Shown here: piece by piece, positions 43,922 through 50,031 of the stretch
Position numbering within the stretch: position 1 is the stretch's first letter
How the letters are laid out: every line of letters begins with the position of its first letter
Source: Streptomyces mobaraensis NBRC 13819 = DSM 40847
GTDB taxonomy: Bacteria > Actinomycetota > Actinomycetes > Streptomycetales > Streptomycetaceae
DNA length: 64,000 nt
Direction: 5' to 3'
NCBI RefSeq assembly: GCF_017916255.1
Contig: NZ_CP072827.1
Location: forward strand, 1,426,001 to 1,490,000
Notes under the pieces: generated by a model
Told to the model about the DNA's origin: nothing
Databases searched by the model: none
The model's input: the letters and a program-made list of their open reading frames with translations, nothing else
Made by a program: the position numbers and the translations under genes

Positions 43922-44857
43922 GTGACGCGACGCCTGATGCTCCTCGACACCGCCTCCCTCTACTTCCGCGCGTACTTCGGCGTCCCGGAGTCGGTGCGGG
44001 CCCCCGACGGCACGCCCGTGAACGCGGTGCGCGGCCTGCTGGACTTCATCGCCCGCCTCGTCCAGGACCACCGCCCGGACGACCTCGTGGCCTGCATGGA
44101 CGAGGACTGGCGCCCGCAGTGGCGGGTGGACCTCATCCCGTCCTACAAGGCGCACCGGGTGGCCCGAGAAGGAGGGGCGGTCGCGGGCGGAACGGACGAG
44201 GAGGAGGTGCCGGACACCCTCTCCCCCCAGGTCCCGGTGATCGAGCAAGTGCTGGACGCGGTGGGCATCGCCCGCGTCGGCGCGCCGGGATACGAGGCCG
44301 ACGACGTGATCGGCACGCTCACCGCGCGGGCCGCCGGCCCGGTGGACGTGGTCACCGGCGACCGGGACCTCTACCAGCTGGTCGACGACGCCCGCGGAGT
44401 ACGCGTGCTCTACCCGGTGAAGGGCGTCGGCACGCTCCAGATGGTGGACGAGGCGGTACTGCGGGAGAAGTACGGGGTGGACGGCCCCGGCTACGCCGAC
44501 CTGGCGCTGCTGCGCGGCGACCCCAGCGACGGGCTGCCCGGCGTGCCGAGCGTCGGTGAGAAGACGGCGGCGAAGCTGCTGGCCGCGTACGGCGACCTGG
44601 CGGGGATCCTCGCGGCCGTGGCCGACCCGGCGTCGAAGCTGACCCCGGCCCAGCGGCGGCGGCTGGACGAGGCGCGCCCGTATCTGGCCGTGGCGCCGAA
44701 GGTGGTGCGGGTGGCGTCCGACGTGGCGCTGCCGCCGTTCGACGCGGCCCTGCCCGCCGGCCCGCGCGACGCGCACGCCCTGAACGCGCTGGCCGAGCGG
44801 TGGGGGCTGGGCGGATCCTTGCAGCGGCTGCTGTCCGCCCTTCCCGGGGAGGAGTAA
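43922..44857 (+). CDS. 5'-3' exonuclease (DNA polymerase I N-domain-like)
   Basis: A 311-residue stand-alone flap/5' nuclease. The PIN-like domain has acidic metal residues in MLLDTASLYFRAYFG, CMDEDWRPQWRVDLIPSYKAHR, GYEADDVIGTL and VTGDRDLYQLVDD, and the helix-hairpin-helix DPSDGLPGVPSVGEKTAAKLL (near 200-220). Such enzymes remove RNA primers or flaps and cooperate in repair beside the polymerase I copy. A GTG start at 43922. The 228-base gap upstream holds the divergent promoters with the betaine transporter. Confidence 0.92.
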   Translation: MTRRLMLLDTASLYFRAYFGVPESVRAPDGTPVNAVRGLLDFIARLVQDHRPDDLVACMDEDWRPQWRVDLIPSYKAHRVAREGGAVAGGTDEEEVPDTLSPQVPVIEQVLDAVGIARVGAPGYEADDVIGTLTARAAGPVDVVTGDRDLYQLVDDARGVRVLYPVKGVGTLQMVDEAVLREKYGVDGPGYADLALLRGDPSDGLPGVPSVGEKTAAKLLAAYGDLAGILAAVADPASKLTPAQRRRLDEARPYLAVAPKVVRVASDVALPPFDAALPAGPRDAHALNALAERWGLGGSLQRLLSALPGEE

Positions 44858-44859
44858 TG

Positions 44860-44878
44860 TTAGGTTAGGCAGACCTAA
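44860..44878. promoter_or_regulatory. Iron box (DmdR/IdeR operator)
   Basis: TTAGGTTAGGCAGACCTAA is a 19-bp interrupted palindrome that matches the Streptomyces DmdR1 iron-box consensus at nearly every base. It lies 53 bases upstream of the siderophore-interacting protein gene and 2 bases after the preceding stop codon, so iron-loaded DmdR should repress that gene. Confidence 0.88.
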
Positions 44879-44931
44879 CTAAGATCTCGCCGCAAGACCC
44901 CGCAACCGCGCGTGCTCAGGGAGACCGTCCA

Positions 44932-45798
44932 ATGGCAGAACGCCCCGCCCCCAGGAAACGACCGGTCCACCGGGCGCACGTGCTGCGCACCGAGCGCCTG
45001 ACGCCGCACATGACACGGGTGGTCCTGGGCGGCGAGGCCCTGGACGCGTTCCCCGCCGGGGAGTTCACGGACCACTACATCAAGCTCCTCTTCCCGTACG
45101 AGGGCGTCGCCTACCCGGAGCCCTTCGACATGGAGGTCATCCGCCGGGACCTGCCGCGCGACCAGTGGCCGCGCACCCGGACGTACACCGTCCGCTCCTT
45201 CGACCGGCTCGCCCGCGAACTCGTCGTCGACTTCGTCGTCCACGGCGACGAGGGCCTGGCCGGCCCCTGGGCCGCCCGCGTCGAACCGGGCACCGAGGTG
45301 CTGTTCATGGGCCCGGGCGGCGCCTACGCGCCCGACCCGGAGGCCGACTGGCACCTCCTCGCGGGCGACGAGAGCGCCCTCCCCGCCATCGGCGCCGCCC
45401 TGGAGCGGCTGTCGGCGACCCGCCCCGACGCCACGGTCCGGGCGTTCGTCGAGATCGCCCACGAGGACGAGGAGCAGAAGCTCGACCTCGCCCCGGGCAT
45501 CGAGGTGACCTGGCTGCACCGCGGCGCCGCCACCGTCGGCGAGGCCCTGGTCACCGCCGTCCGCTCCCTCGATTTCCCGCCCGGCGACGTGCACGCCTTC
45601 GTCCACGGCGAGGCCGGCTTCGTCAAGGAACTCCGCCGCCACCTCCGCCTGGAACGCGAGATTCCCCGCGAACGCCTCTCGATCTCCGGCTACTGGCGCC
45701 GGGGCCACGACGAGGACGGCTGGCAGGCATCCAAGCGAGAGTGGAACCAGCAGGTGGAGGCGGAACAGGAGAAGGCGGCGAGCCCGTCCGGCGTCTGA
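44932..45798 (+). CDS. Siderophore-interacting protein (FAD-dependent ferric-siderophore reductase)
   Basis: A 288-residue SIP/ViuB-family flavoprotein that reduces ferric siderophores in the cytoplasm to release iron. The FAD-binding domain has RTYTVRSFD (near residue 82) and the C-terminal SIP domain has LAGDESALPAIGAALE and YWRRGHDEDGW. The ATG at 44932 follows AGGGAGA. Regulation by iron is shown by the iron box upstream. Its final codons (SPSGV and the stop) coincide with an element-derived repeat (copy E), so the C-terminus was probably altered by it. Confidence 0.93.
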   Translation: MAERPAPRKRPVHRAHVLRTERLTPHMTRVVLGGEALDAFPAGEFTDHYIKLLFPYEGVAYPEPFDMEVIRRDLPRDQWPRTRTYTVRSFDRLARELVVDFVVHGDEGLAGPWAARVEPGTEVLFMGPGGAYAPDPEADWHLLAGDESALPAIGAALERLSATRPDATVRAFVEIAHEDEEQKLDLAPGIEVTWLHRGAATVGEALVTAVRSLDFPPGDVHAFVHGEAGFVKELRRHLRLEREIPRERLSISGYWRRGHDEDGWQASKREWNQQVEAEQEKAASPSGV

Positions 45799-45977
45799 GG
45801 GCGGAACGCGAACGCTGCCCACGCCCATCCCTCCAGCGTTTGAGGACGGCGCGCGAACGCTGCCCCCGCCCGACCCTCCAGCCCGTCCGGCGTTTGAGGA
45901 CGCGCGCCGCAGGCGCGCCGGGGGGGGTGCGGGGGCGCAGCCCCCGCAAGAAACGGAGAAAGGGCGGGACCGGGGCA
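45779..45977. repeat. Rearranged multi-hairpin element, copy E
   Basis: Three partial units related to the element arm follow one another: AGCCCGTCCGGCGTCTGAGG at 45781-45800, CCAGCGTTTGAGGACGG at 45833-45849 and AGCCCGTCCGGCGTTTGAGG at 45880-45899. Then a single arm ends at 45977 with GCGGGGGCG-type hairpins and GGGCGGGACCGGGGCA. GCGAACGCTGCCC is repeated after the first two units. The left boundary lies inside the siderophore-interacting protein gene. Confidence 0.75.
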
Positions 45978-46021
45978 CTCCACAACAGCCACGGCCCGCA
46001 GCCGCCGCCCGCCCCCGGGGA

Positions 46022-46034
46022 TAGGCTCAGCGCC
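46022..46034 (+). promoter_or_regulatory. Leaderless-type -10 of the surface protein gene
   Basis: TAGGCT at 46022-46027 is followed after 7 bases by the ATG at 46035. This spacing places the transcription start at the start codon, as in many leaderless Streptomyces genes. No Shine-Dalgarno sequence is present. Confidence 0.5.
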
Positions 46035-47075
46035 ATGCGCCCCGCACGGATATCCCTCGCGAGCACGGCCGCCGCGGTCCTCGCCCTGGCGACGGCCGGA
46101 CCCGTCCTCGCCACGCCCGCCCCGGCCACGCCGCACACGGAGATCACCAGCGCCGCCCCGGCCCCGCGCGGCGGCGACGCCGAGTTCGTCGTGACCGTCG
46201 AGGGCCCCGCCCCCGAGGGCGTCGACTCCATAGTCGTGGAGTCGCCCGTCTTCGACGCGAAGATCACCGTCCCCAAGAAGGACTTCGGCCACAACAAGGC
46301 CGACGACACCACCGTGCCGGTCCGCGCCCGGGTCCGCTGCGACGCCCGGCCCGGCGACCACCCGGTCCAGGTGCTGCTGAACGGCGCGGACGAGCCCGCC
46401 GCCGCCACGCGGCTGACGGTGACCGGCGGGCGCGCCGGCGCCTGCGCCGGCGGCTCGCCCCGGCCCACCGCGTCCACCGCGTCCACCGGCCCGGCCGGCG
46501 CGCCCACGCTGGGCCTCCGCCCCGGCGGCCGGGAGCCGCAGCGCGGCGGCGAGGCCGTGTTCACCATCACCACCGACCGTGCCACCCTCGACGCGCACGA
46601 CGCCCTCACCCTCCGCTCCCCCGCCTTCGTCACCCCCGTCAAGCGCCTGTCCAGGAACTTCAAGGAGGGCAAGGCCGACGGCTGGTGGACCGACCTCGCC
46701 GGCATGGTGCGCTGCGACGTCCAGCCCGGCACCTACGCGGTGGACCTCGTGGCCGGCGGGGGCGACGAGGAGGAGGACTCGCCCCTGGCGTCCGTGAAGC
46801 TCACCGTGCCCCAGGCCATGGACCCGGCCAACCGCGACTTCTGCGCCGGCCCCCACGCGTACAAGGAGATCGTCGACCGGACCAGCGAGACCGCGCCCGA
46901 CGAGGACGGTTCCGGTGACGGCGATCACGCGGCCGGTGGCGGCGAGGGCGGCCCGGGCACCGGCGCGATCGTCGGCATCGCGTCCGCCGCGGCCCTGGTG
47001 GCGGCATCGACCACGTACGTCCTCGTCGGCCGCCGCCGCAAGCGGGCACGGAAGCGGCCTGACGAGTCCTGGTAG
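46035..47075 (+). CDS. Secreted, membrane-anchored surface protein of unknown function
   Basis: A 346-residue exported protein with a signal peptide (ASTAAAVLALATAGPVLATPA), two related beta-rich extracellular modules (about 35-130 and 155-260) and a C-terminal membrane helix (GAIVGIASAAALVAASTTYVL) with a basic tail. The two modules share V(I)-SPxFxxxxxVxK near their midpoint (VVESPVFDAKITVPKKDF and LRSPAFVTPVKRLSRNF) and RCDxxPGxxxV (VRCDARPGDHPV; VRCDVQPGTYAV), so they arose by internal duplication. I do not recognise the family. The ATG at 46035 follows a TAGGCT -10. Confidence 0.8.
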   Translation: MRPARISLASTAAAVLALATAGPVLATPAPATPHTEITSAAPAPRGGDAEFVVTVEGPAPEGVDSIVVESPVFDAKITVPKKDFGHNKADDTTVPVRARVRCDARPGDHPVQVLLNGADEPAAATRLTVTGGRAGACAGGSPRPTASTASTGPAGAPTLGLRPGGREPQRGGEAVFTITTDRATLDAHDALTLRSPAFVTPVKRLSRNFKEGKADGWWTDLAGMVRCDVQPGTYAVDLVAGGGDEEEDSPLASVKLTVPQAMDPANRDFCAGPHAYKEIVDRTSETAPDEDGSGDGDHAAGGGEGGPGTGAIVGIASAAALVAASTTYVLVGRRRKRARKRPDESW

Positions 47076-47078
47076 GCC

Positions 47079-47125
47079 CAGCCCGCTTCCCGGCGTTCAG
47101 GGGACAAGCGGCGAAAGGAGGGGGC
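47079..47125. repeat. Possible decayed remnant of the multi-hairpin element
   Basis: The stretch resembles the centre and right arm of the family (CAGCCCG, CCGGCGTT, GGGGACAAGCGGCGAAAGG) with several indels. It lies between the convergent surface-protein and exporter genes. The similarity is weak and could be chance in a GC-rich spacer. Confidence 0.3.
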
Positions 47126-47157
47126 AAGGCCGAGCCGGAACCCCGCCCCCACCCGGC

Positions 47158-47931
47158 CTACACGGACCGCTGGTAGGCCCGGAACGTCCGTCCCGAAACC
47201 CACACCGCGACCGCCCCGGCCGCCATCAGCAGCCCGCCCCGGCCCAGCACCAGGCCCCAGTCCGGGTCACCCGCCAGCGCGGACCGGCTCATGACCAGCG
47301 CCCAGTCGACGGGGTTGTAGTCGACGGCGTGCCGCATCCACCCCGGCATCAACTCGGGCTTCATGAAGGCGGACGAGACGAACGTCAGCGGCAGCAGCAG
47401 AAACGTGTTGAGCGCGATGATCGACTCCCGCTGCCGGGCCAGCACCCCGATCGTGTTGGACACCGCCCCCGTCACCACGGCCAGCAGCACGGAGGCGAGC
47501 ACCAGCACGGCCAGGCCACCGGCCCCACCCGGATAGTCCGCGCCACCGGCCAGCCCCAGCAGCAGGATGACGACCGACTGGACGGCCGTGCTGACGGCCT
47601 GCTGCACGACGTTGGCGTTGAGCAGCGCGCCCCGGCTCACCGGCGTGGTGAGGAAGCGGTTGAGCGTGCCGCGCTCTATCTCGTCCAGCGTGCTCATCCC
47701 CGCCCACATGGCGCTGGAGAGGGCACTCATGACGACGACCCCCGGCACCAGGTAGTCGAGGTAGCTGCCGCCGAAGCCGGGCAGTTCGACCACCCGGCGG
47801 AAGAGGGCGCCGAAGAGGAACAGCCAGATCACCGGCTGGATCAGGGTGATCACCATGAAGGCGGGCTGCCGCACCACGGCGGTCAGTTGACGCTGCGTCA
47901 TGTACCAGGTGTGCCGGAGGGCGACGCTCAT
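47158..47931 (-). CDS. ABC-2 type exporter permease (DrrB-like)
   Basis: A 257-residue membrane protein with six helices of the ABC-2 family, resembling daunorubicin-resistance DrrB. It begins with an amphipathic segment (ALRHTWYMTQRQLTAVVRQP), and the EIERGTLNRFLTTPVSR stretch marks the conserved cytoplasmic loop. With the upstream ATPase it should form a drug or lipid exporter. Its ATG overlaps the ATPase stop codon as ATGA. Confidence 0.9.
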   Translation of the reverse strand: MSVALRHTWYMTQRQLTAVVRQPAFMVITLIQPVIWLFLFGALFRRVVELPGFGGSYLDYLVPGVVVMSALSSAMWAGMSTLDEIERGTLNRFLTTPVSRGALLNANVVQQAVSTAVQSVVILLLGLAGGADYPGGAGGLAVLVLASVLLAVVTGAVSNTIGVLARQRESIIALNTFLLLPLTFVSSAFMKPELMPGWMRHAVDYNPVDWALVMSRSALAGDPDWGLVLGRGGLLMAAGAVAVWVSGRTFRAYQRSV

Positions 47932-48953
47932 CGGACACCCCCCGCCGGAACGGCCCGCGCGTCGACGTCGGCGTCCGCGAAGCGCCGCCCCGCGTGCCGC
48001 AGGTACACGTCGTCGAGGGAGGGCCGGGCCACGGTGACGGCCGCGACCGGGACCCCGGCCCCGGCGAGCACGGCCAGGACGGCGGGGACGGCCGCGGCGC
48101 CGTCGTCCGCCCGGGCGCTCAGCCGGCGCCCGTCGAGGACGGTCTCCCGGACGCCCGCGGACGCGCCGAGCGCCGCCGCGAGGGACGGTCCGGCCGCCGG
48201 GTCCACGGGATCACGCAGCTCGACGTGCACGGCGTCGCCGCGCAGTTCGCCCTTGAGCCCGTCGGGCGTGCCGGTCGTGACGACGCGCCCCCGGTCGACG
48301 ATGGCGATCCGCTCGGCGAGCCGGTCGGCCTCGTCCAGGTAGTGGGTGGTGAGCAGGATGCTCAGCCCCTCCTCCCCGGCGAGCCGGTCGATCTCCTCCC
48401 ACATGGCCGTCCGCGCCTCGGGGTCGAGCCCGGTCGTCGGCTCGTCGAGGAACAGCACCTCGGGCCGGTGGACCAGCCCGATCGCGACGTCGAGCCGGCG
48501 CAGCATGCCGCCGGAGTACGTCCGGGCGGGCCGGCCGGCCGCGTCGGCGAGGGCGAAGCGGGCCAGCAGTTCGTCGGCACGGGCGGCCAGGGCGGGCCCC
48601 CGGAGTCCGTACAGCCGGCCTTGCAGCAGCAGGTTCTCCCGGCCGGTGGCCGTGGGGTCGGCTCCGGAGCGCTGGGCGACGACGCCGATGGCGCGGCGTA
48701 CGCGCTCGGGCCGGCGGAGGACGTCGTGGCCGGCGACGGACGCGGTGCCGGCGTCCGGCCGGGCCAGGGTGGTGAGGATCTTGACGGTGGTGGACTTGCC
48801 GGCGCCGTTGGGGCCGAGGAGCCCGAAGACGGTACCGGCCCGGACGGTCAGGTCGAGCCCGTCCAGGGCGGCGACCCCGCCGGGGTAGGTCTTGGTCAGC
48901 CCGCGCGCCTCGATGGCGGGCGCGGCGGTGCCGACGGGCATGGCTGTGCTCAT
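47928..48953 (-). CDS. ABC exporter ATPase (DrrA-like)
   Basis: A 341-residue ATPase of the daunorubicin-resistance type. Walker A GPNGAGKST, signature YSGGMLRRLD, Walker B LFLDEPTTGLD and the switch His in LTTHYLDEADRL are intact. A C-terminal regulatory extension (about 230-341) includes RPSLDDVYL, typical of DrrA. The start ATG 48953 follows GGAGG. It forms an operon with the permease, and a PadR gene lies upstream on the same strand, suggesting substrate-inducible control. Confidence 0.92.
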   Translation of the reverse strand: MSTAMPVGTAAPAIEARGLTKTYPGGVAALDGLDLTVRAGTVFGLLGPNGAGKSTTVKILTTLARPDAGTASVAGHDVLRRPERVRRAIGVVAQRSGADPTATGRENLLLQGRLYGLRGPALAARADELLARFALADAAGRPARTYSGGMLRRLDVAIGLVHRPEVLFLDEPTTGLDPEARTAMWEEIDRLAGEEGLSILLTTHYLDEADRLAERIAIVDRGRVVTTGTPDGLKGELRGDAVHVELRDPVDPAAGPSLAAALGASAGVRETVLDGRRLSARADDGAAAVPAVLAVLAGAGVPVAAVTVARPSLDDVYLRHAGRRFADADVDARAVPAGGVR

Positions 48954-49194
48954 GGCTGAGCGGCCTCCGTGTGTCGGTGGGTTCGGTGCAACCGAATCCG
49001 GTGCCGCCGGATTCGGGTGTATGACGAACCGGTCCACGGGGGTGCCGGGCTATCCTGGGTGTGCCGCACCTCGACAGCCGGCCTGCCCCGCAGGCCCGTT
49101 CGGGGTTCCGGGGTCCCGGTGGGGGCTGTTGCAGCAGCACCCGCCGGGACCTCGTCATCTCGCTCTCTTCGGGCGGTCTCGGGGAGACCGTCCC

Positions 49195-49860
49195 TCACTC
49201 CGCGTTCTCGCTCGCGGCCTCCTCCAGTTTCCGCAGGGTCTCCGGTATCCGGCCGGTCTCGCTCAGCTCCCGCCATTCGGCGGTGCCGCCGACCGCGTCC
49301 CGGTCGAGGTCGGCGCGGAAGCCGTGCAGCCAGTCCAGTTCGGCCTCCAGCATGTGCAGCCGGAACTCCGCCTCGACGAGCAGCAGCCGGGGCAAGGTGC
49401 CGTCGAGCTCCCGGAGCGCCTCGCGGTGCCCGGCGGCCTCGTCCTCGCGGGCGGCGATCCGCTCGTCGAACAGGGCGCGGGCGTCGTCGTACGGCAACGC
49501 CATGAGCAGCGACAGGGCCGTCTCGAACAAGGGGTACTCCCGCACCGGGACGGCCACCAGGTCGGCGAGCCAGTCGCGCGCCTCCCGCCGCCCGGCGGAG
49601 GTGAGCCCGTAGAGCGTGCGCTCCGGGCGGTTGCCCCGGCGGTCGGTACCGGCCTCCTCGACGAAGCCGTGCTTCTCCAGGTTGCGCACCACGGTGTAGA
49701 GCGAACCGTAGTTGATCTTGATGCTCTGATCCTTGCCCCGCAGTCGCAGCACCCTGGCGATCTCGTACGGGTGCAGCGGCCGCTCGAACAGCGTGACCAT
49801 GACGGCCAGCGCCAGGGGATTGCTCAGCTTGCGACGGACTGTGCGGACTGCCCTCGACAC
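49195..49860 (-). CDS. PadR-family transcriptional repressor
   Basis: A 221-residue regulator: PadR winged helix (residues 10-85, PLALAVMVTLFERPLHPYEI and INYGSLYTVVRNLEKHGFVEE) and a C-terminal helical dimerisation domain. The GTG at 49860 has GAGGAG five bases upstream. The longer frame from 49920 passes through the promoter. It is upstream of the DrrA/DrrB exporter on the same strand, a common pairing for drug-induced exporters. Confidence 0.88.
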   Translation of the reverse strand: MSRAVRTVRRKLSNPLALAVMVTLFERPLHPYEIARVLRLRGKDQSIKINYGSLYTVVRNLEKHGFVEEAGTDRRGNRPERTLYGLTSAGRREARDWLADLVAVPVREYPLFETALSLLMALPYDDARALFDERIAAREDEAAGHREALRELDGTLPRLLLVEAEFRLHMLEAELDWLHGFRADLDRDAVGGTAEWRELSETGRIPETLRKLEEAASENAE

Positions 49861-49880
49861 GTCGACTCCTCGTCGTCGTA

Positions 49881-49939
49881 TATCCGTTCGCAAGCATATC
49901 GCGTTACCCGAAAAAGACAAGCCCGCGATGTATCGCGTT
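49881..49939. promoter_or_regulatory. Candidate PadR operator repeats
   Basis: TATCGCGTT occurs at 49897-49905 and again at 49931-49939, and the related TATCCGTT lies at 49881-49888, all upstream of the PadR start codon. The TAT-rich words stand out in this GC-rich region and may be regulator half-sites. Confidence 0.35.
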
Positions 49940-49961
49940 TCGAGGATCCTCCGGAACGCGA

Positions 49962-50000
49962 GAGAGCCCGCCCCCGGAGGACTTCCGGGGGCGGGCTCTC
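49962..50000 (-). terminator. Strong hairpin terminator of the helicase gene
   Basis: GAGAGCCCGCCCCCGGA (49962-49978) pairs perfectly over 17 bp with the segment 49984-50000 around a 5-base loop, 32 bases past the helicase stop codon. It isolates the helicase transcript from the PadR gene. Confidence 0.75.
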
Positions 50001-50031
50001 ACCGAGGAACCGATACGGCGACCGGCGCGGC

